From NCBI RefSeq assembly GCF_965138225.1, contig NZ_CBCSAX010000001.1: a DNA stretch of 64,000 nt; one strand, 5' to 3'. The notes under the pieces are model-generated. The model did no database searches and was not told where the DNA came from. It saw only the letters and a list, made by a program, of their open reading frames with translations. Positions 7,836-16,996 of the stretch are shown here, piece by piece. Both the position numbers and the translations under genes were made by a program. The stretch comes from Helicobacter_D ganmani (GTDB lineage Bacteria; Campylobacterota; Campylobacteria; Campylobacterales; Helicobacteraceae). Position 1 is the first letter of the stretch. Each line of letters begins with the position of its first letter.

Positions 7836-9074
7836 TTAGGGTTTGGTGTTTGTGATAATGCCTTGAATCAGGAAATAATTTTTGTCTTTTTCGTGGCGAT
7901 AATCTAGCTTTAGCTCTTGGGATTCCAAAGTGCTTTTGACGATATAAATGCCCAAGCCCAATCCACCATTTTTGTTGGACTTGTTGTCTTTGAAAAAGGG
8001 TTTTGCGTGGTCTTTTAGGCTATAAGGCAGAGGCGCGCCGAAGTTTGCAATCACGAGATTGTCTCCTTCAACTTTAATTTCTACCTTGTCTTTGATTTTG
8101 TATTTTAGTGCGTTATCTAGCAAATTTTTAATTGCTAGGGTAAGCATTTCAAAATCGCAATGCAAAAGATAATTTTCACTAGGCAATAAAAAAAGCTCTT
8201 GGATTTGCTCTTTGTCTAAAAGTAGCATTCCAAAAACGCGATTTAAAATGTCTTTTAGGACATAATCTTGTTTGTTAAGGCAATAATTGCGTGAGCTTAA
8301 CTCTTCAATTTTTGCAAACTCATTAATGAGGCTATTAAGCCTCTCAAACACATTGCAAAGTCGCTCTTTGTAAAGCGGATTATCAACCATTTCTGCTGTG
8401 ATTCTGCCTTTGGTAATCGGCGTCTTAAGTTCGTGCATAATGGAGCGCAAGAAAAGATGTCGGGATTGGTTTAGGGCATTAATTTTTTCTGCGGCATTTT
8501 CAAATTCGCGCGCAAGCTCGCCGATTTCGTCATTTTGGCTAATTTTGCAAGAAATATTCGTCTGTCCATCGGCAAATTTACGGATCTCTTTGCGCAAGAT
8601 TTTAAGGGGCAAAATGCTTTTGATAACTAATGCGAACAAGAATACAACAATCAAAAAAGCAAAAAATGTAATAATGTAATAATTAAAAAGCCTATGCGAA
8701 TAAAGCCCACCATAGAGTTTCCATTCTTGCGGTGTTTGCAAAAAGAGATAAATGCCATTTTCTTGTTTGATGATTTTTGCAATCATTCCATTGGCAAGAT
8801 TCTGCGTCAAATGGTTTTGGAATTGCTCTAATGTTTTGGCATCTTGGATTTGGTGTAAATCCAATTCTTTAAGGTATTTTTCAATCAAATCCACATTCCC
8901 GCCAAAACGCACTAATTGATTGATGGTAGCGAGGAATTGGTTGTATTTGAGTTGGTCTTTTAGGATATTCTCGTTGATTTCTTCCCGAATAAAATAATAA
9001 GAAAATGCGCCCAAACAAATAATCGCCACTATGAACAAAATGGTAATTTTGACAACAATAGAATTTTTAATCAT
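7836..9074 (-). CDS. arsS: sensor histidine kinase of an ArsRS-type system
   Basis: Membrane kinase of 412 residues. Two membrane spans (about 7-28 and 132-152) frame a periplasmic sensor of about 100 residues containing H74 and H88, followed by a HAMP region. The phosphoacceptor is H214 in SIMHELKTPITKG, and the ATP domain shows NLLDNALKY and GLGLGIYIVKS. The gene overlaps its response regulator by eight bases and precedes hemB, the arrangement of H. pylori ArsRS, which senses acid. The same stimulus here is inferred from synteny; the periplasmic histidines would fit it. Confidence 0.85.
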   Translation of the reverse strand: MIKNSIVVKITILFIVAIICLGAFSYYFIREEINENILKDQLKYNQFLATINQLVRFGGNVDLIEKYLKELDLHQIQDAKTLEQFQNHLTQNLANGMIAKIIKQENGIYLFLQTPQEWKLYGGLYSHRLFNYYIITFFAFLIVVFLFALVIKSILPLKILRKEIRKFADGQTNISCKISQNDEIGELAREFENAAEKINALNQSRHLFLRSIMHELKTPITKGRITAEMVDNPLYKERLCNVFERLNSLINEFAKIEELSSRNYCLNKQDYVLKDILNRVFGMLLLDKEQIQELFLLPSENYLLHCDFEMLTLAIKNLLDNALKYKIKDKVEIKVEGDNLVIANFGAPLPYSLKDHAKPFFKDNKSNKNGGLGLGIYIVKSTLESQELKLDYRHEKDKNYFLIQGIITNTKP

Positions 9075-9750
9075 CTTTTAGCTGAAGTTTATAGCCGATT
9101 CCGCGCACGGAAAGGATAAACTTTTTGTTGTTTTTTTCTATTTTGTTGCGCAAACGCCCGATAATCACATCAATGCTTTTGTTGCTAGAATCCGGATTAA
9201 TAGAATCTGAATGTGCAGCAATGGAATCACGCGTAAGAGCTTGATTGACATTGTCAAGCATAAAGCTTAGGATTTCGTATTCTGCTTTGGTTAGATTAAG
9301 CACTTCGTTGTCAAGATAAATTTCTCTGCTTCCCTTGTCTAGCTGAAATGGAAGAATAGATGTTTCAGATTCTTTGGATTGTTTGCTTAAATTGTATCTA
9401 CGAAGGACACTATGGATTCTCGCAATAAGTTCTTTTGGGTCATAGGGTTTGGGGATATAATCGTCCGCACCATACTCTAACCCCAATACTCTATCGTCAA
9501 TATCGTGTCTTGCAGACGAGATAATGATGGGGATATGCTTTTCTTTCGCGACCTTCTTGCAAACTTCCAGCCCATCTAGGTTTGGGAGTGTTAGATCTAA
9601 AAGAAGGAGGTCAAAATGTCGAGTGTTTATCGCACTCATGCCCGTATAAGGCTCGTCATAATTTGTTACATTAATATTATGAGCTTTCAAGTATTCGCTA
9701 AGAATGGTCGCCAACTCCAAGTCATCTTCAATCATTAATACTTCTAGCAC
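9067..9750 (-). CDS. arsR: OmpR-family response regulator
   Basis: 227 residues. The receiver domain has acidic residues at D9-D10, the phosphoacceptor D52 (LLLLDLTLPNLDG) and the lysine in YIPKPYDPKEL. A winged-helix DNA-binding domain occupies about 130-225 (LTKAEYEILSFML, SNKSIDVIIGRLRNKIE, SVRGIGYKL). The start is GTG 9750 with AAGGA eight bases upstream. In H. pylori the orthologue ArsR is essential and, when phosphorylated, controls acid-response genes. This is the two-component ArsR, unrelated to the metal repressor family at 20.8 kb. Confidence 0.88.
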   Translation of the reverse strand: MLEVLMIEDDLELATILSEYLKAHNINVTNYDEPYTGMSAINTRHFDLLLLDLTLPNLDGLEVCKKVAKEKHIPIIISSARHDIDDRVLGLEYGADDYIPKPYDPKELIARIHSVLRRYNLSKQSKESETSILPFQLDKGSREIYLDNEVLNLTKAEYEILSFMLDNVNQALTRDSIAAHSDSINPDSSNKSIDVIIGRLRNKIEKNNKKFILSVRGIGYKLQLKDD

Positions 9751-10012
9751 GGCATTTTCCTTGCAAAAAGGAGGATTGGGTATTTTAGGGGGTTAAATAA
9801 AAATTTAGGAAAATGCCCGCTAGTATTGACAATAATTTCAAAGAACTTGCTCACGCTAAGTGTCCTTAAGCAAAGGAGAAGTGGATGAAAAGCCTTTCTT
9901 TGTAAAAAGCCCAAACTTAACATTGTATCAAGTTTGTCTCTCAACTCATCCCGTTGAGATGACGAAATTATAAAACAAAATAGTAAATCAAAAGTAAATA
10001 AAGAAAAATTTT

Positions 10013-10423
10013 TCATTTTTGATTCTTTTTTTCGTCAATAATGGCTAAAGTAAATTCTAAAAAATTCAAAATCATATCTACTTTGGTTTCAATATTGCGA
10101 TTATTTGGGGATTGTAATCCTTCAAAAAGCACGAGGATTCTTTCTTGCAAAGCATTCAAAAACCTTTCCTCTTCTAAATAGGATTTCGTTAAGAGCATTT
10201 TAAGCTCTTCGGCATTTTTAAAGTCTAATTTTTCAATCTTTCGCTCGTAAGGATTCTGCGCATTTGTGTTTTCGTGGCTTGGATTGTCAGAGGGCAAAAT
10301 ATCCAACAAAGCATCGCGTTCAAGTTTGGGTTCTTGTGTGTCTTTTGAGTCTAATTCCTTAAATGTGGAATCACTAGAATCAATTTCAGCTAAGGTTTGT
10401 AAAATCGCTTCTTTTAGTTCCAT
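10013..10423 (-). CDS. conserved small protein with CiaD-like C-terminal region
   Basis: 136 residues from ATG 10423, which has AGGA five bases before it. The first 80 residues are acidic and probably disordered. The C-terminal 55 residues form a conserved-looking helical block (YLEEERFLNALQERILVLFEGL, then NLEFTLAIIDEK-like ending). I associate this block with the CiaD-like domain of Campylobacter and Helicobacter proteins, from memory of the pattern only. The start overlaps the stop of the TPR-like gene by ten bases, indicating translational coupling. Function unknown. Confidence 0.72.
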   Translation of the reverse strand: MELKEAILQTLAEIDSSDSTFKELDSKDTQEPKLERDALLDILPSDNPSHENTNAQNPYERKIEKLDFKNAEELKMLLTKSYLEEERFLNALQERILVLFEGLQSPNNRNIETKVDMILNFLEFTLAIIDEKKNQK

Positions 10424-10662
10424 AGTTGTCCTAACCACCTTTCAAACTCGTTAAATTCAACTTCGCTATCCATTTGGATAAATAAATTTAACATATCTTC
10501 ACTTGCTTTGCCATAATTCTTGCGATTACTTACAAGACGCTTGAGGGCAATTTTGGCTTCTGCATTGTTAGGGTCTTCCTCTAGGATAGTTTTATAGATT
10601 TCTGCAGCTTCATAAGTGTGCCCTTGTATTTCATAAATGCTCGCAAGCGTTAAGGTTTTCAT
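10414..10662 (-). CDS. small TPR-like protein
   Basis: 82 residues. The first half fits one tetratricopeptide unit: LASIYEIQGHTYEAAEIYKTILEEDPNNAEA, broken here across the helix A/turn/helix B positions A, Y, A and P. The rest is acidic and ends WLGQLWN. TPR units mediate protein-protein contacts. It sits nine bases after the universal stress protein gene and overlaps the next gene, so the three form one operon. Start ATG 10662 is preferred over the in-frame TTG just before it. Confidence 0.75.
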   Translation of the reverse strand: MKTLTLASIYEIQGHTYEAAEIYKTILEEDPNNAEAKIALKRLVSNRKNYGKASEDMLNLFIQMDSEVEFNEFERWLGQLWN

Positions 10663-10671
10663 CAAGACGCC

Positions 10672-11088
10672 TTATTTTACAATCAAAATAGGAATCGGGG
10701 ATTTTTGCGAGAAGTCGTTTTGATTGGTAGAAAAGATTTTATTCCAAAAACTTTCTTCGCTTTGTCCAATCACAAGCAAATCAAAGTCTTTTGCATAGGA
10801 CAACACTTCTGCTACGGCTTCCCCTTCTAGGAGTTTTTGTTTGACATTGACGCCCTTGTTGGTGAAAATTGCACTAAATTCTTCTAAAAGCTTATCACTT
10901 TGTGCGTTTTCCTTTTTTTCTATTTCTTCGTAAGCGGCAAGTGCAGCTTCTCCATAAAGCATAATGGGGGTTTTGACGTGGATAATTGTAATTGTGCAAT
11001 CCTCTCTATCGCCAAAAAAGCCAACTACAAATTCTGCTGCTTTTTGGCAGGATTTTGTTCCATCAATCGCAAATAGAATCTTTTTCAT
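10672..11088 (-). CDS. universal stress protein, UspA family
   Basis: 138 residues in the single-domain Usp fold. It starts MKKILFAIDGTKSCQKAAEFV, shortened here to the hallmark beta1 aspartate motif FAIDGT, and has DLLVIGQSEES near the end followed by SPIPILIVK. The expected GxxGxxxxxxxGS/T ATP loop is replaced by GQSEESFWNKIFST, so nucleotide binding is doubtful. Cytoplasmic. First gene of a three-gene minus-strand operon. ATG 11088 is preceded by AAGG; an upstream in-frame start at 11103 is less likely. Confidence 0.85.
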   Translation of the reverse strand: MKKILFAIDGTKSCQKAAEFVVGFFGDREDCTITIIHVKTPIMLYGEAALAAYEEIEKKENAQSDKLLEEFSAIFTNKGVNVKQKLLEGEAVAEVLSYAKDFDLLVIGQSEESFWNKIFSTNQNDFSQKSPIPILIVK

Positions 11089-11209
11089 TGCAAGCCTTAT
11101 CAAGTAATTGAATATTAAAAATTATATCAAAATCTATTCAAAATTCACAGAAAATAAAGTAAGAATGCGCTACGCTTTTAGACTGAAATTTAAAAAAAGA
11201 GAATAGGTA

Positions 11210-12610
11210 ATGCAAAATATTCTACAACATATCCCAAAAACAGACAAGCTATTACAAGCAATCTATGCGCAAAATAGCGATTTAAATTATCCTTTAGTAA
11301 AAAGCCTTGTTGCAGATTTTTTAATCTCTTATAAGGAAAGGTTGCTTAGTGGTGGTGCAAGATTAGAGATAGAATCCTGCGCAAAAGAAGTAATAAAATC
11401 TTATCAGAATCTCACGCAAAAATCTTTGAAGCCTCTTGTGAATGCGACTGGAATCGTGGTGCATACGAATCTTGGACGTAGCGTGTTTTCTCCCGTGATT
11501 GTGCAAGAAATTTTGCCTCTTTTGACACGCTATAATAATTTAGAATACGATGAAGCAAAAGGGTGTCGCAGCGAACGTTATGTGCATTTGCAGGGTTTAT
11601 TCAAGGCGCTTTTAGGTGCAGAAGATGTGCTAGTTGTCAATAATAATGCCGCAGCGGTGTTTTTGATTTTTAACACCTTTGCAAAAGGTAAGGAGGTGGT
11701 TGTTTCGCGTGGGGAACTCATTGAGATTGGCGGGAGTTTCAGGATTCCAAAAGTTATGGAGGATTCTGGAGCAATTTTGCGTGAGATTGGCACGACAAAC
11801 AAAACGCATTTACGCGACTATCAAGAGGCGATTAATGAAAATACTGCAATGTTGTTTAAGGCGCACAAGTCCAACTATGCAATGAGTGGTTTTGTCAAGG
11901 AAGTGGGGTTTGAAGAGATTGTAAAACTAGCTTCCGAGCGGAATCTAGTAGATTATTATGATTTAGGAAGTGGATACTTCGGCTTGAATGGCTTTGAAAA
12001 TAGTTTGAAAAAATTTGAACCTGCTTTAGAAGAGATTGCAAAACTCAATCCAAGTCTTGTAAGTTTTAGTGGCGATAAGCTTTTAGGTGGTGCGCAAGCG
12101 GGGATTATTTTTGGCAAAAAAGTATTGATAGATAAACTCAAAAAAAATCAACTCTTAAGAATGTTGCGCGTGGATAAATTCACGATTGCAGCACTTGAAG
12201 CAACCCTAAATGCTTATTTGGAAAACAAGATAGAAAAAATTACGACTTGCCATTTACTCTTAAAGGACAAAGAAACATTAAAAAAAGAATCCCAAATGCT
12301 TGCGGATTTGATTCCAAAGGAATTTGAGCCTAAAGTGATTCCAACGAAAAGTTACAGCGGAGGGGGCGCAATGCCAAGTTATTATTTGGAATCCTTTGCC
12401 GTGGCAATTGCAGCAAAAGATTTAGTGGCTTTTGGCTTGAATGAGGAGCGGCTAGAAAAATTTTTGCGTGCAAGGGGCATTATTGCAAGATTAGAAAACA
12501 GCGCGGTTCTTTTGGACTCACGCACCTTGTTGGAGGGCGATAGAGAAAGAATCGCAGCCGTATTGGAAGACTTGAAAAATCAAAACCATAAGAGGGGCGA
12601 AGAAAAATAA
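11210..12610 (+). CDS. selA: L-seryl-tRNA(Sec) selenium transferase
   Basis: PLP enzyme that converts seryl-tRNA(Sec) to selenocysteyl-tRNA(Sec) using selenophosphate. 466 residues, full length. Motifs: NATGIVVHTNLGRS (78-91), the glycine-rich DLGSGYFGLNG region, and the PLP lysine K290 in SFSGDKLLGGAQAG. The stop codon overlaps the selB ATG by one base (TAATG), so the two genes are coupled. No selenoprotein gene was seen in this window; formate dehydrogenase is the expected client. Confidence 0.95.
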   Translation: MQNILQHIPKTDKLLQAIYAQNSDLNYPLVKSLVADFLISYKERLLSGGARLEIESCAKEVIKSYQNLTQKSLKPLVNATGIVVHTNLGRSVFSPVIVQEILPLLTRYNNLEYDEAKGCRSERYVHLQGLFKALLGAEDVLVVNNNAAAVFLIFNTFAKGKEVVVSRGELIEIGGSFRIPKVMEDSGAILREIGTTNKTHLRDYQEAINENTAMLFKAHKSNYAMSGFVKEVGFEEIVKLASERNLVDYYDLGSGYFGLNGFENSLKKFEPALEEIAKLNPSLVSFSGDKLLGGAQAGIIFGKKVLIDKLKKNQLLRMLRVDKFTIAALEATLNAYLENKIEKITTCHLLLKDKETLKKESQMLADLIPKEFEPKVIPTKSYSGGGAMPSYYLESFAVAIAAKDLVAFGLNEERLEKFLRARGIIARLENSAVLLDSRTLLEGDRERIAAVLEDLKNQNHKRGEEK

Positions 12611-14448
12611 TGCAAGAGAATCTAATAATTGGCGCAATGGGACATATTGACCACGGCAAAACAAGTTTAATTGCCGCACTGAACGGATTTTGGGGCGATA
12701 GTTTCGCACAGGAAAAAGAACGAGGCATTACTCTAGATTTGAGTTTTTCTAACTTGCAAGAAGGGGAGAAAAACCTTTCTTTTATTGATGTGCCCGGACA
12801 CGAAAAATTAGTCAAGAATATGATTGCTGGCGCATTTGGTGTGGATTATGCTATGCTTTTGATTGCGGCAAATGAGGGCATTATGCCACAAACTTTGGAA
12901 CATTTAAAGATTGCCTATTTACTTGGAATCTGTGATTTTATTGTCGTGTTGAGTAAATGCGATTTGGTAGATTTGGATACGATAGAGAGGCTTCAAGGGG
13001 AAGTAAAAGAGCTTTTTGGCAAGTTTCCTAGTTTGCGCTTTCAGATTCTAAAATGTTCTATTCATCAGCCACAAAGCATTCAAGCGCTCAAAAAGGTGCT
13101 TTTCGCATTGCCCAAAAAAGCGCGTCAGGATTTGGGATTTTTCCGCTATTATATTGACCGCGTATTTGTGATTAAGGGCGCGGGTTGTGTCGTAAGTGGA
13201 ACATTAATGGACGGAGATTTAAGCGTGGGTAATAAAGTTTGGTGCGCGCAACTTGGGAGATCATTGGGAATCAAGAATCTCCAAGTGCATGGACAAACAA
13301 AAACTATGGCACAAAATGGTGCGCGCGTGGCAATTAATCTTAGTGGTGTTTCGCACCAAGAGCTAAAACGTGGAGACTTGCTAACCAAAAAGGGCTATTT
13401 GCGGGGATTTGATAGCATAGAGGTTGAAATTTGCGCTTTTGAAACGATTGAACACAATAGCGAAGTGCAATTGTTTTTGGGTTCATTGCGGTGCGCAGCA
13501 CACCTGTTGTTTTTGGACAAAGAGAAAAAATTTGCGACACTTAAAACAGAGATTCCAATTTTTGGCATTTTTAATGAGAAGTTTGTTTTGCGTGATGACA
13601 AACAAACCTTAGGCGGAGGCAAAATCCTAAGCCCTATTGTAGATCCTATGAAAAAATCGCAAAAGCTAAAATATTTGGAATTTTTAAGTCAAGGAGATTT
13701 CAAAGGCGCATTTGAAATTTTGCTTTATGCGCATAAGAAAGGTTTTGGACTCATTAGTGCGACGCAACGTTTTGGAATCTCGCAAGCAATGAGCTTAGAG
13801 ATTGCCTCTCAAATTCCGCAATGTTTTGTATGTGCAAGGGAGTTGATTGTTTATTCAAAGGTTGCAAGGGGGATTGTTCAAGAAGCGATTTTTAAGATTT
13901 TGTCTAAGAATCCCAACGCACTTCTTTCCGCGGTATTGTTGAGCCAGAAGCAAAGTTGGATTGCAGAGGAATTTGCCAAAAGTGTTTTAGATGAAATGCT
14001 GATGAATCAAAAATTAAATAAAGCCGATTCCTTTTATGTTTCTCCTCAAAATGTTTTGGGCTTAGAAGCAAGCAATGCGGAAAAGATTGAGGATTATTTT
14101 TATAAAACCATTTATGAAACCCTGCATAATCAAGAGTTTCAGCCAATCGCACCTTATAATCTATATGACTTGTTGGATATTGACAGACAAACAGGAGATT
14201 CTATTTTCAAGCGGCTAACGCACGAAAGAAAGATTGTGCGCTTAAACCATAAGCTTTTCATTTGTAGCGATGTTTTGACGCGACTTTTGGAGCTAATGCG
14301 CGGAATCATCAAGCAAGAGGGATATTTAGATTTGGGGAATTTCAAGGCACATTTGAGCCTTAGTCGTAAATATTTGATTGCCTATTTGGATTATTTGGAT
14401 AGCTTTCAAGACATTGTCAATACTGATGGCAAGCGAACTTTTAAGTGA
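12610..14448 (+). CDS. selB: selenocysteine-specific translation elongation factor
   Basis: Brings Sec-tRNA(Sec) to UGA codons marked by a SECIS hairpin. 612 residues. The N-terminal GTPase domain has GHIDHGKTSL, GITLDLSF, DVPGHEKLVKNM and SKCD (G1-G4). Two EF-Tu-like beta-barrels follow, with IKGAGCVVSGTLMDG, and then the C-terminal winged-helix repeats (from about 430) that bind the SECIS RNA. Sits between selA and the NifS-like gene in one operon. Confidence 0.95.
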   Translation: MQENLIIGAMGHIDHGKTSLIAALNGFWGDSFAQEKERGITLDLSFSNLQEGEKNLSFIDVPGHEKLVKNMIAGAFGVDYAMLLIAANEGIMPQTLEHLKIAYLLGICDFIVVLSKCDLVDLDTIERLQGEVKELFGKFPSLRFQILKCSIHQPQSIQALKKVLFALPKKARQDLGFFRYYIDRVFVIKGAGCVVSGTLMDGDLSVGNKVWCAQLGRSLGIKNLQVHGQTKTMAQNGARVAINLSGVSHQELKRGDLLTKKGYLRGFDSIEVEICAFETIEHNSEVQLFLGSLRCAAHLLFLDKEKKFATLKTEIPIFGIFNEKFVLRDDKQTLGGGKILSPIVDPMKKSQKLKYLEFLSQGDFKGAFEILLYAHKKGFGLISATQRFGISQAMSLEIASQIPQCFVCARELIVYSKVARGIVQEAIFKILSKNPNALLSAVLLSQKQSWIAEEFAKSVLDEMLMNQKLNKADSFYVSPQNVLGLEASNAEKIEDYFYKTIYETLHNQEFQPIAPYNLYDLLDIDRQTGDSIFKRLTHERKIVRLNHKLFICSDVLTRLLELMRGIIKQEGYLDLGNFKAHLSLSRKYLIAYLDYLDSFQDIVNTDGKRTFK

Positions 14449-14457
14449 TGAACTAAA

Positions 14458-15501
14458 ATGCTAGATAGGTTGCAAAATCCTCCATTAAATGCGGAATTAA
14501 ATCAGCATTTAATCCAACTTAAGAGTGTGAATTATCCGTCTATCACGCCTACACATTCGCAAGAGATTCTCAAAGACGCCCAAGCACTTTGTGCTCTTTT
14601 GGGTATGAGAATCGTGCGTCCCTTCAGCTTTAATGTAGAATCTTTTTATTGCTTGCTTGACAATCTTTGCAAGCATTTTAAAGTCGCCCTTGCGCTTTCA
14701 AGCCACAATATGTTGTATTGTGCCTATTTGCATTCTCCGCACAAAGAAAATATTTTTCCGCTTGTGCCGGATTTTGTCAGTGGAAGTATCAACCAAGATT
14801 CCATTAATGCGGCATTGGATAAAGGCGTAGATTGTTTTATTCTACCGCTTATTAATGAAGATATTTTGACGCTAAACCCCATAGAATCGCTACCGCAAAA
14901 TGTATTAAAAGTTGTGGATATTAGCTATGCAGTTGCCTTGAATCTACCCTTGCCAAAGGCAGATATAATGTTGCTTAATGGTGAGAATTTGGGTATTATG
15001 CGCCCTTTTGGCGTGCTAGCAGCCAATCAGCTTGATGGAATCTCTAATATTTATTTGGAGATTCAGCATCTTTATGATGTTTTTAGGCAAGCTATTGCGC
15101 TAAAGACTTCTTGTGCAAAATCTGCAGCGAGTAGATTTTCAAGCAACTTGGCGCACGATTTTTTTAATGCTTTAAAAGTGAATTTAAGAAAAATGGGATT
15201 ACGCGAGAGTTGTTATTGTTTTTACCCAACGCCTCCTAATACTTTGCCTTTGGGGCTAAAGGGTATCAAAGCGCGGAATCTAATTCAGAGTTTGCTTTTT
15301 GATGGTCTTAATGTCATCAATGGGCAAGAATGCCTTTTTGGCTTTGCGCGCCCCTCTTTTGTCTTGCGTGAAATGGGATACACACAAGAGCAGTCAAGAG
15401 AGCTGTTAAGCCTTAGCTTTTTAGATATTTCTCCAAGTTTGATTCCACAGATTGCCCAAAAAATTGCGAAAAAATATGCACAATTAAGAGCTTTGGGCTA
15501 A
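14458..15501 (+). CDS. NifS/cysteine-desulfurase-like protein lacking the PLP lysine
   Basis: 347 residues. The C-terminal third keeps cysteine desulfurase landmarks: C292 in NGQECLFG and the PSFVLREMGYT block (299-309), which match the catalytic-cysteine loop and the PSHVLRAMG motif. In the middle, VVDISYAVA (152-160) matches the PLP-ring aspartate segment, but the glutamine there is Y157. The segment ADIMLLNGENLG (168-179) has NGEN where the family has SGHK, so the Schiff-base lysine is N177. It probably cannot do PLP chemistry by the usual route. Its place nine bases after selB suggests a selenium or sulfur relay role; that is inference. Confidence 0.7.
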   Translation: MLDRLQNPPLNAELNQHLIQLKSVNYPSITPTHSQEILKDAQALCALLGMRIVRPFSFNVESFYCLLDNLCKHFKVALALSSHNMLYCAYLHSPHKENIFPLVPDFVSGSINQDSINAALDKGVDCFILPLINEDILTLNPIESLPQNVLKVVDISYAVALNLPLPKADIMLLNGENLGIMRPFGVLAANQLDGISNIYLEIQHLYDVFRQAIALKTSCAKSAASRFSSNLAHDFFNALKVNLRKMGLRESCYCFYPTPPNTLPLGLKGIKARNLIQSLLFDGLNVINGQECLFGFARPSFVLREMGYTQEQSRELLSLSFLDISPSLIPQIAQKIAKKYAQLRALG

Positions 15502-15520
15502 GAATTTTTAAGGAAAAGAA

Positions 15521-16759
15521 ATGAAAAAAGAACCTCAAAACCTAAAAACTGCCATAGAATCCTTGCGCAATGCCACACAGGAATTCCATAGACACATAGA
15601 GGTTTTACCGCTTTTAGAGGCGCAAGATAGAATCTTGGCAGAAACGATTTGTGCTAAAATTTCTCTGCCTCGCTTTGATAATTCCGCAATGGACGGCTAT
15701 GCGTTAAAAGTTGCAAATGCAGGCAAAAAATTGAAAATCCAATCAAAGATTTTTGCGGGAGATTGCGCGGAAGTGGATTTGGGAGACTTGGAATGTGCCA
15801 AGATTATGACAGGTGCAAAAGTGCCTAATGGAGCGGATTGTGTCGTGCCTTTTGAGGAGATTGAGGGAGGATTTGAAAACACAGAGCAAATTCTTGCCCC
15901 GCAGAATCTCAAAAAAGGAGCGAATATTCGCAAATGCGGTGAGGAGGTCGCACGCGATTCTGTGCTTTTAGAAAAAGGCGCGACTTTGAGTGCCGATTCT
16001 TTGACTTTGCTTGCCACGCAAGGGATAAGTTATGTGAAAGTCCTTGCTCCATTGAAGATTAACGTGTTTGCGAGTGGTGATGAGCTAAAGGAAATATGGG
16101 AGCAAGCGGATTCTTATCAGATTTATAATTCTAATTCCACAATGATTCAAGCAATTCTTAAAAGCTATGGTTTTGGTAGCCATTATGGGGGAATCCTAAG
16201 CGATAATCAGAATGTTATCAAGAGGGCATTAGAATCCCCAAGTGATGTGATTTTTACAAGTGGTGGCGCAAGCAAGGGAGAAGCAGACTTTATCCGAGAA
16301 GTTTTGGAGCAAAGTGGAGCACAAATGGTGTTAAGTGGCGTGCAAATCAAGCCCGGAAAGCCGATTATGGTTGCTAAATTGGATTCTAAGTTTATCGTTG
16401 CTCTCCCCGGAAATCCTCTAGCAGGAGCGGTTTTGTTGCGTTTGCTCATCGTGCCGTTTTTGCGTCAATTAAGCGGAGCAAGTGCGCATTATCCGCAATT
16501 TTTATTGTTCAAATCGGCACACAATCTCCCGCGCAAAAGTCGCACAGAGGCAGTGCTTGCAAAAATACGAGGGGATTGTGTTAGTTTTGTCAAGGGTGGC
16601 AAATATGGTTCTAGCGAGGTTATGCCTATGGCTTTGGGCAATGCGTTGGTGGTATTTGATGTATCACGGGATTCTATTGTGGAGGGTGAAATCTTAAAGG
16701 TATTACCTTTTCAAATGGAATTTGGCGCAGAGGAAGCAGATTTTATCAATGGATTGTGA
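15521..16759 (+). CDS. moeA: molybdopterin molybdenumtransferase
   Basis: Inserts molybdate into adenylylated molybdopterin to make molybdenum cofactor. 412 residues with the MoeA domain order. N-terminal part has LPRFDNSAMDGYALK (47-61) and IMTGAKVPNGAD; the MogA-like central domain has ASGDEL, YNSNSTM and FTSGGASKGEAD; then ALPGNPLAG and a C-terminal beta-barrel. It starts 20 bases after the NifS-like gene with AAGGAAAAG before the ATG. Linkage to selAB fits a selenocysteine- and molybdenum-dependent formate dehydrogenase. Confidence 0.94.
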   Translation: MKKEPQNLKTAIESLRNATQEFHRHIEVLPLLEAQDRILAETICAKISLPRFDNSAMDGYALKVANAGKKLKIQSKIFAGDCAEVDLGDLECAKIMTGAKVPNGADCVVPFEEIEGGFENTEQILAPQNLKKGANIRKCGEEVARDSVLLEKGATLSADSLTLLATQGISYVKVLAPLKINVFASGDELKEIWEQADSYQIYNSNSTMIQAILKSYGFGSHYGGILSDNQNVIKRALESPSDVIFTSGGASKGEADFIREVLEQSGAQMVLSGVQIKPGKPIMVAKLDSKFIVALPGNPLAGAVLLRLLIVPFLRQLSGASAHYPQFLLFKSAHNLPRKSRTEAVLAKIRGDCVSFVKGGKYGSSEVMPMALGNALVVFDVSRDSIVEGEILKVLPFQMEFGAEEADFINGL

Positions 16760-16996
16760 TTTTATTGTGTTCTTATAGTGCGCATTTTGTCTTGAGGGAT
16801 TTCGTTATGCACAATTGCGGTAATTTATCTAACTTTTGTTCTTGCAAGTATTTTATAAAACTGCGTGGCAATCCATATCTTTGGAATTCATAAAGCAAAA
16901 CAATAAAAATTTTAATGGAATCTTAAAGAGAAAGTTTAGAATGTGTTTAGAAAAAGTAGATAAAATTTTACTCAAATTTATGGATAAAGGAAACGA

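Noticed and set aside
9744..10016. 90-codon minus-strand frame between arsR and the CiaD-like gene
   Set aside because: Product is cysteine/leucine-rich without features and the spacer contains a self-complementary CTCAACTCATCCCGTTGAGATGAC-like segment, typical of non-coding DNA here.
16760..16996. moeA-dehydrogenase spacer as a possible RNA gene
   Set aside because: Only degenerate repeat fragments (GTTATGCACAATTGCGG, GTGGCAATCCATATC) and an AT-rich promoter region are visible; no cloverleaf or conserved RNA was found.
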